Source of the DNA: Bin87 sp034428455
GTDB lineage: Bacteria; Chloroflexota; Dehalococcoidia; Lucifugimonadales; UBA3495
Assembly: GCA_034428455.1 (NCBI GenBank)
Contig: DAOUHZ010000001.1
Span: 1-64,000, forward strand
Reading direction: 5' to 3'
DNA: 64,000 nt
Shown here: one piece after another, positions 1 to 10,056 of the stretch
Numbering within the stretch: position 1 is the first letter of the stretch
How the letters are laid out: every line of letters starts with the position of its first letter
Notes under the pieces: model-generated
Database searches by the model: none
The model's input: only the letters and a program-made list of their open reading frames with translations
Told to the model about the DNA's origin: nothing
Translations under genes and position numbers: made by a program

Positions 1-533
1 TTGGCCAGACGGTCCAGGGCGCTATTGCCGAGGATGGGGTCGTCAAAGAGGCTCAGCCATTCGTCCACGGCCCGGTTGCTGGTGATGACGAAGCTTGACG
101 CCCGGTGGCGATTGAGGATGAGCTCGTACAGGTCCGCCGGTTGCTGTGGGGTGAGCCGGTGCAGCCCGAGGTCGTCCAGGATGAGCAGATCGGAGGTGAG
201 GAAAGACCGGAAGGCGCGGTCCAGCGAGTTGTCCACCCTGGCCTGGGCCATGGACTTGAAGAAATCGTCGGCGTGGACGAAGCGGACGGTGTGTCCGGCG
301 CGGATGGCCGAGTAGCCTAGGGCCTGGGCGAGAAAGCTCTTCCCCACGCCAGCCGGTCCCACCAAGAGCACGTGCTCGTGCTTGTCCAGAAACTCCAGGG
401 AGAAAACTGCGTCCAGCAGCCGGCACTCCACCCGGTTCACGTCGATGAGGTCGACGTCGAGGGCACGCTGGCAGGCGGCATCGGGACGCTGTGGCGTGTA
501 GCAATTTGATGCCAGTAACTCACGCTTCGCCAT
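1..533 (-). CDS. istB: IstB-like ATPase (IS21-type transposition helper), 3' end cut by window edge
   Basis: AAA+ ATPase of the IstB/DnaC type that assists the IS21 transposase. The translation has Walker A GPAGVGKS at residues 59-66, Walker B LLILDDLG, and the IstB-typical FVITSNRAVDEWLSLF segment near the window edge. The ATG at 533 is chosen because AGGAGG lies 10 nt upstream; an in-frame ATG at 542 is only 1 nt from it. Only ~58 residues precede Walker A, against roughly 100 in classical IstB, so the N-terminus looks shortened or divergent. No istA lies upstream: the next gene is a surface protein. The gene is therefore an orphan or IS remnant. Family assignment is firm; activity is unknown. 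Confidence 0.85.
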   Translation of the reverse strand, partial: MAKRELLASNCYTPQRPDAACQRALDVDLIDVNRVECRLLDAVFSLEFLDKHEHVLLVGPAGVGKSFLAQALGYSAIRAGHTVRFVHADDFFKSMAQARVDNSLDRAFRSFLTSDLLILDDLGLHRLTPQQPADLYELILNRHRASSFVITSNRAVDEWLSLFDDPILGNSALDRLA

Positions 534-665
534 CCTGCTCATGCCTCCTGCCACACGAACGCCTCACGATTTTCGGTAGCATTCCATTTGCGGCAATTAC
601 TGCCCAAAAGTAACCCTTTTATTGAGGCCATGGGCTAATTGTCGTTAATCAAGAGGCCTTCTGCG

Positions 666-3600
666 CTATTCGGGCGCCTCTCCAAACCCGTTGGCGCCGT
701 CGATCAACACGGTGCCTCTCCCACCGGATCCTCCATGTGCCTGGAAGTGATACAGGTCCATCTCGAATTTCATCCTTCGGTATGGAACCTCCGTGGGTTC
801 GTTGCTCGGGTCGCTTGCGTCGCCGCTCCAGCGGTGGTAGGTCTGATCGGAAGTCCACCTGCCGGACTTGTCGAGAACGTAATTCAACTCGGTCTGGTCA
901 ACATTCTGGGCCACGACGCGGACCTGTGTGGGGTTCCCGTGCATGTCCTGGAAGTAGTTGCTCTTCAAGCGCCCCTGGCAATCCCACCGGCCGTTTGCGA
1001 ATTGGCAATTCTCGTAGACATCGGCTAGGTCCTCGTCGCTCACTTCCACGCCTCCGTCGTAGTACGTCTTGTATACAAACTCGTTGATGAGGATGGTGTA
1101 ACCCGTGACGTCGGGATGGGCCGTGTCCCATTCCTCCCAGTTGATGGTGTAGCGCCCGTCCAGTTCGACCCGGTATGACGCGAAGGCATTCCGGCCGCAA
1201 GTGGCCACCGTGCCGGCCCGCTCATCGCGCAAACACTGCTCGTAGAAATCGAGCTCCGGATCCGTCGGCCTCGGTTGAGATCCTCCACCACCCGACGATC
1301 CGCTGCTGCCGCGCACACTGACGGGCACCGGACGGGACGTCGCGGCGCTGGCGGACTTGCCGGAACCCTCGCCATCCGCGTACGTCACCATAACACGCAG
1401 ATACATGCCGGCGGCGTCGGTGGTAGGCGTGTAGATGTTCGCCGACGCGCCGGAAATGTCCTCCCAGTTGGTGGAACCGGTCTCAGACTTCGACCACTGC
1501 CATTGAATTGACGCAAGGCCACCGTCCGGGTCGGTCAAAGTAGCGGTGATCGCGCTGCCCACCTCGGGTTCTTTCGAGTCCAGGGTTACCACGCCTGGCT
1601 CATCGATGTTGATCAGGTTGACGGTAACGGTGATGGTGTCGTCGATGACGTGGTCCGCGATATGAACCGCGTCCTTCCCGTCCGATACCTGCACGGTCAG
1701 GACCGTGGTCGGATTCGTCTCGTAATCCAGCAATTGCCCGGCAGTTACCGTTACTCTACCGGTGGCTGGGTCGATGGCAAACGCGTTGGAACCTGAGTTT
1801 CCGGCCAGGCTGTAAACCAGGCTGTCGCCGTCCGGGTCGGTGGCCGTTACCGCCGGGCCCACTGGAGTGCCGACCGATGCGTACTCCGTTACCGAACGGT
1901 TGGCGGTTGAACCCTCGTTAAACTCCGGCGGGTCGTTGCTCGCGGTGACCACCGCGCTGGCGCTAACGCCGGCCGCGCTTTTGCCGGTGCCCTCTCCGTC
2001 GTCGTAAGTCGCCTGGGCGCGCAGGAACTTGCCCACATCATCGAGCGTGGGCTTGTAGTCGCTGGAAGTTGCGTCGCTGATGGGGTCCCAGGTGCCCGCC
2101 GTTTTGGTTTCGGCGCGTTGCCACTGCCAGGTGACGTTGGCAACTTCGCCGTCGGGGTCGGTCAGCGACGCGGAGAGCGGGACGTTTTCCTCCGGGAAGC
2201 CGGTGGAAATCGTCACCGTGCCGGCCTCTTCCACGTTGGTGATGTTTATCCCGACGATTATCGTTGCGTCCCATGTGTCGTCGGGCTCTCCATCGGCGCC
2301 CACATTGTCGCGTACCGTGATTCGGAGTTGGTAGGCGTTCACTAGTTCGTGGTCGAGACGAAAATTGTTCATGAGCAGGATTTGCCCGGCGTTCCACCTC
2401 TCGGAAGCTCCGGAAGTTACGCTGAACCGATTGGTGTTAGCGGAGGCCAGGCCGTATTCGAGGGTCGTGCCGTCGGCGCCGGTCGCAGTGACCGGCGCCC
2501 CCACCAGTGTCAGCATCGGGGCGTCTTCGGGCACATCCCGTGAAGTCGACGAGCCTTCGTCGAAGGTTGGCGGTTGGTTCCCCGATTGGGCGGCCACAAC
2601 CGTGTTGGCCGTCACTGCCTGAGCGGACTTCCGATCACCAGTAACGTGGTAGTCCAGGTAGCTGGCGGTGAATCGCAGGTAGTGCCCGACATCGGCTGTC
2701 ACGGGCGTGTACTCCAGCGAATAGGTATTCACCTCTCTAACGACTACTTCAGTCCAGGGCCCGGATACGGGGTCCGTTCCTCTCTCCACCGTCCAATCGA
2801 TAGGAGTGTCCTCGTCAACGACGACGTGATCCGGGTCAGTGGCGGTTGCCGCCATCGGTATGTCAACCACGGGTTGGGCGCTGCTCAAGGCGATTGCGCC
2901 GGGCTCTTCGACGTTGATCACCTCCACGGTTAACTTCACGGAATCATCCCACGCGTCGTCGGGTTCTCCCTGGTCGTCCTTGTTGTCCTTCACCCGTATG
3001 ATCAAGGGGTACCAATGACGGCTCTCGTAGTCCAGGGTCTCATCGGACTTGAGCTTGAGCAGCTTGCCGTCCATAAAGAACGGCGGCGTGTCACTGCCGG
3101 AATGTTGGAAATCAACCTGAAAGCTGAGCGAGTCGCCGTCACGGTCGTTCACCAGCACCTTCTTGATTTTTCGTCCAGACTTGTGGTCCTCGTCAACGGT
3201 GAAAATGGCGCCGTCGTCGATGTTGAACTTGGGGTCGGCGTTTTCCATTACCCTGATGATTACGCGGATAGCATCGTCAGCCCGGTCATCCACGCCGTCC
3301 AAAGGGCTCTTGCCATCGCTCACGTACACGGTGAAGGAGTATTCGTTGCCGTTTTGAAAGCTGGGCGGCGAGTCTCCAACGAGTATCCTCCCGGTCTTTT
3401 CGCGGATGGTGAAATCGCCCGCAATTGAGCCAAGAGCCCAGTAGGTCAATTTGTCGCCTTCCACGTCGATGGCGGAAGGCACGGTGCCGACCATGCTGCC
3501 GGCATTGGTGGTCTCATGGATCAGGAATTCAACGGTTGTCTGCGGAAAAGCAGGAGGGGTGTTCAGCCCGCCGTAGGCGTACAGCAGGTCGTCGTCCACG

Positions 3601-5072
3601 TCGGCCACCCAGAATCGCCGGCCGTGTCCGGTGAAGCCGGAGGCGTGCCCGGTGTTGTGAGGTGATACCCGGAACTCCATGCTTTCTTTGCGGTACACGG
3701 TTTCGGTATCGAAATCTGGGTCCCGGTAATTGAGCTCGTAGGCGTAGACGTGGGCGTCGGCAGTATCCAGCACCCAAATGGTCTCGCCGTCGCACCAGAG
3801 GCCCCGCGCATTCGTGTTTTCCGAGTCCAGTTTGATGTACCACCCGAGTTGGTGGTTTCCGAGTGAAACGGAATAGGCGAAAAGGAGAGTCGTGCCCGGT
3901 TCCGCCACGAACATCACATCACCGTCGACGCAAATGCCCTCCGCGTCGCTCATAAACTGCGGCAAACTGAACGACTTGTCGTTCATTTTCACGCCGTCGC
4001 CGCTGCCCAGCACGTACGCATAAACGAAGTCATCCTCGGCGTCGAGGACCCAAACGTGATCACCGTCCGACCAAATGTCGACCGGATGTTGATTGTTCGA
4101 GTCCAGGACCGTGTCCTTCAAAACGTCGCGAGAACCGTCCGACAGGCTGTACGCGAGAAGCTTCCGGGCGGGGGTGGCGCCGGCATCCACGACCCAAATC
4201 GTGTCCCCGTCGGTCCAGATGCCGGCCGGGTCATTCACCGCGCTGATGTCGATTTCGTCATCGGTGTGCCTGAAATGCCGGTAGTAGACGGCGTAGATGC
4301 GCTTATCGTTTTCATCCACAATCCACATGGTTTCGCCGTCCGCCCAGATCCCTCTTGGGTCGCGGTTGTCCAGGGGCAGACGCAAGTCCCTGGATGGTTC
4401 GTGCGCGCCCGAGCTGGAGTCGTAGGCGTACAAGCGGTCGTCGTCCAGATCGCTGACCCAGATGCCAGAGTCGCCGGCCCAGATACCCCAGGGATGGTCG
4501 TTGGAACCGTTGAGGTCGAACTCCGCATCCTGCAGGCGGCTGCCGTCGGAAAGGCTGTAGGCGTAAACCCAGGTATCGTCCTTGTCGACAACCCAGATGG
4601 TGTCGTCCAGCCCGGTGATCCCTCGGGGCGCGTCGTTGTGGTTCGTCAAATCGATGTCGATGTCTGGCCGGCGGTTCCCGGAAGAAAGGCCATAGGCGTA
4701 CAGCTTTGTGTCGTCCCAGTCTGATACCCATACGGTCGAGCCGTCGGACCAGATATCCCTGGCATTCCCGTTGACGGTGTCCAACTGTATCGTTTTGGCG
4801 GCAAGATAATTGCCGGTGAACCGGTGGTAGGCGACGAGCCTGTCATTGTCATTGTCCACCACCCAGATAGTGGAGCCATTGGACCAGACACCCTCGGGCG
4901 TGCCGGAGCCGATCTGCCCGGAGAGGTCGATGCCGCTTTCCGGCCTCAAGACCGAACCGCTGACGATGTCGTGGTTGCCGAGGAAGAGCGCGATGATTGC
5001 AATCAATATGGTCAGTGGGATGGCAAGTATGGTTTTGTAATAGATGGCATGATGCCTGATGCTGTAAAACAC
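666..5072 (-). CDS. Giant surface protein: ten propeller-like repeats plus cadherin/Ig-like domains
   Basis: 1468-residue exported or membrane-anchored protein. A hydrophobic segment at residues ~14-31 resembles a signal anchor. Residues ~55-520 hold ten ~45-residue repeats with the pattern G-[IV]-W-x-D-G-x-x-[IV]-W-V-x-D followed by LYAY, consistent with beta-propeller blades. Cadherin-like modules with calcium-type motifs (NDRDGDSLSF, TDPDGDSLVY) follow and alternate with Ig-like modules carrying WQW and YTP. A Ser/Gly linker then leads to a unique C-terminal domain of about 230 residues with four Cys. The GTG start at 5072 has AAGGAA 7 nt upstream. It lies downstream of another giant repeat protein on the same strand. 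Likely role is adhesion or matrix binding (inference). Confidence 0.85.
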   Translation of the reverse strand: MFYSIRHHAIYYKTILAIPLTILIAIIALFLGNHDIVSGSVLRPESGIDLSGQIGSGTPEGVWSNGSTIWVVDNDNDRLVAYHRFTGNYLAAKTIQLDTVNGNARDIWSDGSTVWVSDWDDTKLYAYGLSSGNRRPDIDIDLTNHNDAPRGITGLDDTIWVVDKDDTWVYAYSLSDGSRLQDAEFDLNGSNDHPWGIWAGDSGIWVSDLDDDRLYAYDSSSGAHEPSRDLRLPLDNRDPRGIWADGETMWIVDENDKRIYAVYYRHFRHTDDEIDISAVNDPAGIWTDGDTIWVVDAGATPARKLLAYSLSDGSRDVLKDTVLDSNNQHPVDIWSDGDHVWVLDAEDDFVYAYVLGSGDGVKMNDKSFSLPQFMSDAEGICVDGDVMFVAEPGTTLLFAYSVSLGNHQLGWYIKLDSENTNARGLWCDGETIWVLDTADAHVYAYELNYRDPDFDTETVYRKESMEFRVSPHNTGHASGFTGHGRRFWVADVDDDLLYAYGGLNTPPAFPQTTVEFLIHETTNAGSMVGTVPSAIDVEGDKLTYWALGSIAGDFTIREKTGRILVGDSPPSFQNGNEYSFTVYVSDGKSPLDGVDDRADDAIRVIIRVMENADPKFNIDDGAIFTVDEDHKSGRKIKKVLVNDRDGDSLSFQVDFQHSGSDTPPFFMDGKLLKLKSDETLDYESRHWYPLIIRVKDNKDDQGEPDDAWDDSVKLTVEVINVEEPGAIALSSAQPVVDIPMAATATDPDHVVVDEDTPIDWTVERGTDPVSGPWTEVVVREVNTYSLEYTPVTADVGHYLRFTASYLDYHVTGDRKSAQAVTANTVVAAQSGNQPPTFDEGSSTSRDVPEDAPMLTLVGAPVTATGADGTTLEYGLASANTNRFSVTSGASERWNAGQILLMNNFRLDHELVNAYQLRITVRDNVGADGEPDDTWDATIIVGINITNVEEAGTVTISTGFPEENVPLSASLTDPDGEVANVTWQWQRAETKTAGTWDPISDATSSDYKPTLDDVGKFLRAQATYDDGEGTGKSAAGVSASAVVTASNDPPEFNEGSTANRSVTEYASVGTPVGPAVTATDPDGDSLVYSLAGNSGSNAFAIDPATGRVTVTAGQLLDYETNPTTVLTVQVSDGKDAVHIADHVIDDTITVTVNLINIDEPGVVTLDSKEPEVGSAITATLTDPDGGLASIQWQWSKSETGSTNWEDISGASANIYTPTTDAAGMYLRVMVTYADGEGSGKSASAATSRPVPVSVRGSSGSSGGGGSQPRPTDPELDFYEQCLRDERAGTVATCGRNAFASYRVELDGRYTINWEEWDTAHPDVTGYTILINEFVYKTYYDGGVEVSDEDLADVYENCQFANGRWDCQGRLKSNYFQDMHGNPTQVRVVAQNVDQTELNYVLDKSGRWTSDQTYHRWSGDASDPSNEPTEVPYRRMKFEMDLYHFQAHGGSGGRGTVLIDGANGFGEAPE

Positions 5073-5444
5073 AGTTATTTCCTTCAGAGCGTCAAGGCGT
5101 TTATTCTCGCCCCAACAGTCAGCTCGTTATTGCTGAGAGCGTCGTTATGGCCGCAATGCATGCGGTGGTGGTCCTTTTCACACCTCCCTTTTGGTTATGT
5201 TGGTCCGAAACACCGTGGGGCAGATGAGCCCGCTAAATGCCCGGCGTTTGGCGTTGCGTTACATCTTCGCGGGTGGCCACAGCTTCGGGTTGGGTCTGTT
5301 TTTATGGACGACCCAACCCAAACCATCGGCTGACCTCAATGGTCAAGCGTCCACAAAACCCGCCACGAGCACAATGCTTTGCGACGCCGGGCTGGGCTGG
5401 AATACCCATATCCCGGGGCCTGGAGCATTGGGGTTGCGAGTCCC
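5073..5444 (-). other. Intergenic region between two giant repeat proteins, with hairpin
   Basis: 372 bp without a convincing gene. A perfect 10-bp inverted repeat, GGGTTGGGTC / GACCCAACCC, lies at 5287-5319 with a 13-nt loop. It may end transcription of the upstream repeat-protein gene, but no clean U-tract follows on the minus strand. On the minus strand GGGAGGTG near 5180 is followed by an ATG at about 5161 that opens a 25-codon frame ending just before the downstream gene. This could be a leader peptide, but the evidence is weak. Confidence 0.4.
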
Positions 5445-8400
5445 CTACTCGTCCTCGGTCAGCACCTTGAGGTGGCCGACCACGAATGCTTCCACGTCAG
5501 AGGTATGGAGTATTTCGTGCCAGGAGTTGAGAGCATCGTCGTCCGTGCCGGCGGTCAGCGTGACCGTTTGCGGGCTGTCCCAGTTTTCCGGCGTAAAGGT
5601 GAGTTTCTCCACGTTGGCCGTCAGATGACCGGACGGAGAAATCGATAGATCCACTTCAACATTCCCGTCAGGCTGGGCGCCCAGCACGACGCTGTAAGAG
5701 CCGGTTCCGCCCTCCGCGATGGTGAGGCTGTACGCGCTGAGCGCCGGCAACAATTCCTGAGTATCTGCACTGAGCGTTGAGCGGTTGGAGACCACCCGCT
5801 CGTCGAAGTGCATGAGGGCGTTGCCATCGTCATCGACCAGTATCCCGGGCAGATCCCTGGCGAACACGTCGTCGTGGCTGACGGTGACCCGCTGGCCTGG
5901 CCGGATGAACGTGTCCATCTTGATGACCATTTCCGCGCCGGAAATCGTCGGCCCGTGGGTGTAGGCCCGGTGTCCATCGACGAATGTGTCGATGAGAACG
6001 CGCGGGTAGGAACTCAGCGCAACGCCGGTGAAAGCGCTCAACGTGCGCACGTCGGGGCGGACGTGGATGTTTTCGCTGAAGGTGAGGATCACCTCCTGGC
6101 CGTCCTCGGAGGTCCAGGCGGCTACCAGGACGGGCGGCACGACGCCTACACGATGGCCGTAGAACGTTTCGGCGTCGTGGCGCAGGAGGACGTCTTGGTC
6201 CGAGGTGTCCAGGATGGAACCGCCGTGCGGGTTCAGCGAGTTTGCCTCGACTGTGATGCCGTTGTCGTCTTCGTCGCCATCCCGCACCGTGTACGCGAAA
6301 GCCAGCTCCTCTCCCGTGGAGGGGGCCGTGTCGTCGGGCGGGTTGTGAACACCCTGGAAGTCCGCCGTAACAGAGGAACCGCCGACGGCCAGGAACAGCT
6401 GGGGCGTGCCGGTCACGGTGACTTCATCATCAAACCTGACCAGAACTTGGATGACGTCCCCCGGCTCGTAGGTATCGTCGTCTCCCGGGTCGGAACCCAG
6501 GGAGATTTGGGTCACGTACACCTGTTCGGCAATTCGGTGGGCTTCCTGGCTGGCAAACCCAGGGTACGTTGCAACCAACTGGATTTCTCGCCCAGCCGAC
6601 CAAATGGTCCCGTCGTGGAAACTTTGGCCTTCACCGGGCGGCAGGGCGAAACCGTCGACGTCCCGGTCGTGAACCTGCACGTCGTAGCCGAACTCGATGG
6701 TGTTCGTCCCTGAACCGTTGCGGTAGGTCGCCTCAGCGTGGTGATCGCCGATCTCCAGCGCTATGGACGGTGTGCCATCGACCACCACCGGGCGGTCGTA
6801 AGTCATCGAGACCGAGACCGTCTCTCCGGCGCGGTAAACCCCGCCGCGCTCCGGCGCGGACGTTATGGCGACGGCGGTTACCCCGGGGCGTCCATCCACC
6901 TGGTGACCCATCGCGTCGTCGAAGCCGACAATGTGCCCGGTGACGGCGTTTTCGGTGCCCGCCTGGTAGACCTGAGCCGTCGCCGGTTCAAATCCGTCAC
7001 TGTCCCGCTCAGGTAGCGCGATGCCTTCAAGATCCAAATCCGCAGACTGCACGGTGTAGGCGAAGACCAGGGTGTCAGTGCCGGATCCTCGGTTGTAAAC
7101 GGCGCTTCGCTCGGGGTCATCGCTATCATCCAGCAGTATGGTGACCGATGGCTGGCCCACAACGTCCACCTCGTCATCGAACTCCAGCGCGATCTCGATG
7201 GTTTCCCCAAACCCGTACACGTCGCCGCTGGCGGGCTGCGAAACAATCTGGCTGGCAATGACGGTGGGCAGGGCGCCGTTCACCCGGTGGGCGGACTGGT
7301 GGGCGAGTTTCGGGATGCTTTCGTTGACTCCGAACCTGGTATCGGCCTCCCAGACGTGCCCGCTCCCTTTGAAACCGTTCTGCTGCGGCACCGATATGCC
7401 ATCAAGATCAATATCTTCCTCGTCCACTTCGTACCTGAACACCAATGTTTTGGAAAAAGATCCGCGGCGATACTGTGCCCGCTTTTCGTTTTCCCCAACC
7501 TCAATGGCGATGGCGGGTCTCGGTTCGATGGAAACTGCCCGGTCGAAGGTCAGGCCGACAAGGATTTCCTCGCCAGCCGTGTAGTGGTCGCCATCCTCCG
7601 GCTCCGAAGTGATGGACACGCGCTTGACGTAGGCCCTGCCGTCCACCTTGTGATGTGGCCGATCGATCAACGCGTCATAAGAGATATGTACCGGGTGCTC
7701 GTTACCGTTTCGTACGTGCACGATCGAACCGGAACCCAGGATGCCATTCGGCTCTCCGGAATCGCTGACCCCAGGGGCCACCGTGATACCGGTGGTGTCA
7801 AGGTCCACCGCGTTGACCGGGTACCTGAAAACCAGCGTGTCGGTGCCGGACCCGCGATGGTACGGGGCCTGCTTCAGGAAGCCGGGGCCGTCGCCAACCT
7901 TCAATCGCAGATACACGGACCCGTTGACCTGAACCGGCTGACTGAAGCGGACTGCGACCTCGATGTTCTCCCCGCGGCGGTAGGTATTGCCGCGCTCGGG
8001 AGTGGATGCCATCGACACGTTCGTGACGTGCGTTTGGCCCAGCACCTTTCGTTGGGAGCCGCCGACCACCCCGTGGTATTTCTGGTTCAGGTCGCCGTCA
8101 TTCCACCTTCTCGTGATCTTGCCGGTTCCGCCGAACTCGCCGGACGGCACCGAAATGCCGTCCGGGTCAAGGTCATCAGGCCCAACCTGGTAGCGGAAAA
8201 ACAGTGTGTAATATCCGAATTGAAACGGTGTCAAGTGTCCGGATCCAGGCTGCAAGGTGGCGTAGCGGTTCGGTTCGTCCCCTGTCCCTTCCCCCACATG
8301 CAGGCCCAGGGTTGGCGTCCCGCCCGTAACGATCACCTCGTGCGTGAAATGCACGCTGAAATCGATGATATCGCCTCGTTTGTAAGTGGCGTTGTCGGGA

Positions 8401-8942
8401 TACGCAATGATCCGGGTAAGGTACGAACCCGGCCCATCGTCGTCAGCGATCTCGATGCGGCATTCTCCAACCTCCTCGTCGTCGGCCGGGTCCGCATCCC
8501 CGACGGTTCCGCCGTCTGCAGCGTTCTCAGCCTTGACCGTGAACCACTCCGTCAGTTCCGACAGATCATCCTCGGTGGTGTAGAAGGTGCGACCCATCCG
8601 CCCGTTCCAGCTCTGGAAGTGATTGCTGGCCTGTCCCTCGTGATGCAAAGGCCGGTAGTCGGATTCCCACGCGGTGTCGCTCTCCGTGGTCCAGTAAACC
8701 TTCATCGTCTCATTACGTATCGACAACGGCTGCCAACTCATGTCCCCGGGTTTTTCGATGTGCAGCCGGTACGTGTCACCCTCGGTGACCGGGTTTTCGT
8801 TGCATTCGATTTCGAGAAGGGCGGTGTAAGCCGATGCCGGTGTCGGGCCTTGCACTGCCATGGCGGCGGCGACGGCCAGGGCCGCGAGAACTATCCAGAC
8901 CGCACGTTTCGCCGGTCGCAGCCTGTTGGTAAATAGACTCAT
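5445..8942 (-). CDS. Exported protein with six ~120-residue beta-rich repeats
   Basis: 1165 residues. It has a clear Sec signal: a basic N-terminus, a hydrophobic core WIVLAALAVAAAMAV, then ASA before TALLEI. After an N-terminal domain, six tandem repeats follow the plan I-x-S-x-P-x-x-G-x-x-Y-x-x-G-[ED]-x-I, then F-x-x-x-V-x-V-x-G-x-P, GSGT-x-TL-x-F-x-Y, and D-x-D-x-[DN]-G-I. A C-terminal section resembles SwmB/Calx-beta-type modules (IAEGGTGSYSVVL, LTFTPENWDSPQTVTL). The ATG at 8942 has AGGAGG 7 nt upstream. No anchor motif was recognised, so it may be secreted or held by another protein. Acidic composition suits calcium binding (inference). Function unknown; surface or matrix role likely. 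Confidence 0.85.
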   Translation of the reverse strand: MSLFTNRLRPAKRAVWIVLAALAVAAAMAVQGPTPASAYTALLEIECNENPVTEGDTYRLHIEKPGDMSWQPLSIRNETMKVYWTTESDTAWESDYRPLHHEGQASNHFQSWNGRMGRTFYTTEDDLSELTEWFTVKAENAADGGTVGDADPADDEEVGECRIEIADDDGPGSYLTRIIAYPDNATYKRGDIIDFSVHFTHEVIVTGGTPTLGLHVGEGTGDEPNRYATLQPGSGHLTPFQFGYYTLFFRYQVGPDDLDPDGISVPSGEFGGTGKITRRWNDGDLNQKYHGVVGGSQRKVLGQTHVTNVSMASTPERGNTYRRGENIEVAVRFSQPVQVNGSVYLRLKVGDGPGFLKQAPYHRGSGTDTLVFRYPVNAVDLDTTGITVAPGVSDSGEPNGILGSGSIVHVRNGNEHPVHISYDALIDRPHHKVDGRAYVKRVSITSEPEDGDHYTAGEEILVGLTFDRAVSIEPRPAIAIEVGENEKRAQYRRGSFSKTLVFRYEVDEEDIDLDGISVPQQNGFKGSGHVWEADTRFGVNESIPKLAHQSAHRVNGALPTVIASQIVSQPASGDVYGFGETIEIALEFDDEVDVVGQPSVTILLDDSDDPERSAVYNRGSGTDTLVFAYTVQSADLDLEGIALPERDSDGFEPATAQVYQAGTENAVTGHIVGFDDAMGHQVDGRPGVTAVAITSAPERGGVYRAGETVSVSMTYDRPVVVDGTPSIALEIGDHHAEATYRNGSGTNTIEFGYDVQVHDRDVDGFALPPGEGQSFHDGTIWSAGREIQLVATYPGFASQEAHRIAEQVYVTQISLGSDPGDDDTYEPGDVIQVLVRFDDEVTVTGTPQLFLAVGGSSVTADFQGVHNPPDDTAPSTGEELAFAYTVRDGDEDDNGITVEANSLNPHGGSILDTSDQDVLLRHDAETFYGHRVGVVPPVLVAAWTSEDGQEVILTFSENIHVRPDVRTLSAFTGVALSSYPRVLIDTFVDGHRAYTHGPTISGAEMVIKMDTFIRPGQRVTVSHDDVFARDLPGILVDDDGNALMHFDERVVSNRSTLSADTQELLPALSAYSLTIAEGGTGSYSVVLGAQPDGNVEVDLSISPSGHLTANVEKLTFTPENWDSPQTVTLTAGTDDDALNSWHEILHTSDVEAFVVGHLKVLTEDE

Positions 8943-9754
8943 TGGAGTCCTCCTGTGAAGTTATGAACGATTGGATGCGATGCGCCGCCGGCGTCCCTCC
9001 ACCAACGCCTCCTGGCCTGTATTCCTGGGTCAAAGGGGGAACCGCAGTCTTGCGTTGGCCGCCCTTGCCGGCCGAGCGCCCGGGAAGGACACGCGAGAAA
9101 GGTTGGAAGACGCCACCGGCGCGCAAGTACCAGGCTGGCCGGATGAGGCGTTTAGCGCCGCCCGCAATTTGGAGGGGTCAGCAGCTGGCCCATCCCGGAA
9201 TCCCCGGGTCTATCGATGTACTATCACGCGTTTCATTTGCATTGCTGACGATGTTGGATAATTTCGGCCCCCCTATGCGGGAGCCTTCAAGAAATGGGGC
9301 GGATGCCTCGATCGCAAATCCGCTGCGACCTACCTTACAGCCTGATGCCCCGAAAGTGTGTGCGCTATGCAAAAACGCACATGTGCATACGTTTTTGTCC
9401 GTGCCCCGCCTTCCTGACTGGTCCGTCAACCCTGCCGGATACCCAGTTCAACGGGGCCGGTGGGGCGAACGCCCAACACCTAAGCCCAACGCGGCGGCGG
9501 CCGGCGGCCACAGTGGTTACGCGAATGTGGTGAACACCGCCGGCGCCCGCTCTGATGCAGAGCGCAAAAGAAGACACCATTCGTGGCGCCTTGCCTCGCT
9601 AGCAGGATGTTGAAAATGGTGTTTCTCGACACAACTGAGTTTTTGCCCGTGGGGTCCAGGACATACCGCGCCGCAGTTGCTAAGGCAGCGGCGTCCGGAT
9701 GTCGTTCCACAGGCGACAGATCGTCACTTCTTTTGCAAGATTGTCGCGCTTCGC
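8943..9754. other. Long gene-poor intergenic region with a 28-bp palindrome
   Basis: About 800 bp in which no frame looks like a recognisable gene. It forms the upstream region of the minus-strand repeat-protein gene, so its promoter probably lies here. A palindrome at 9370-9397 has arms CAAAAACG and CGTTTTTG around an inner GCACATGTGC. It could be a bidirectional terminator or operator; nothing distinguishes these. Confidence 0.35.
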
Positions 9755-9764
9755 TCTCGATCAC

Positions 9765-9900
9765 CTCACGCGTACCCAGTTTGTCATCGCGAGAAGCGAG
9801 GCAACGCTGCGATCTCGTCGCCTGAACGAGCCCTCCTGCAGCGATGAGATTGCCACGCTGCGCTCGCAATGACGTTTCTCCCATACTGCGTAGACGTGAG
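9765..9900. mobile_element. 137-bp MITE family, copy A, with perfect 10-bp target duplication
   Basis: The left end matches the family terminal repeat CTCACGCGTACCCAGTTT. The interior is palindromic, starting GTCATCGCGAG and ending CTCGCAATGAC. The right terminal repeat is degenerate (ACTGCGTAGACGTGAG). The element is flanked by a perfect 10-bp direct repeat, TCTCGATCAC, at 9755-9764 and 9901-9910, which marks a transposition event. No coding capacity. Confidence 0.85.
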
Positions 9901-9949
9901 TCTCGATCACAACTTCACTGCGCGGTGTACTCGCAGGGGTCCAGTTGCC

Positions 9950-9977
9950 TTGACCGTATATCGGCCCGTGCTGTAAT
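9950..9977 (+). promoter_or_regulatory. Predicted sigma70-type promoter of the LLM oxidoreductase gene
   Basis: TTGACC at 9950-9955 and TGTAAT at 9972-9977 are separated by 16 nt; the -10 is preceded by TGC. The gene start is 80 nt downstream. Predicted from consensus only. Confidence 0.45.
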
Positions 9978-10056
9978 TTGCGACTATCAGACCGGGCGCG
10001 AGTGTCGGGCGTCGTTTTTCGACTCATAAACTCCCGGAATCGCATGAGGTACATAG

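Noticed and set aside
6988..7010. GGTTCAAATCC resembling a tRNA T-arm
   Set aside because: It lies within the coding sequence of the exported repeat protein and no cloverleaf can be drawn around it.
7287..8936. 549-codon open frame antisense to the exported repeat protein
   Set aside because: It mirrors the repeat protein codon for codon on the other strand, has no recognisable domain, and its opposite strand has a signal peptide and strong ribosome-binding site.
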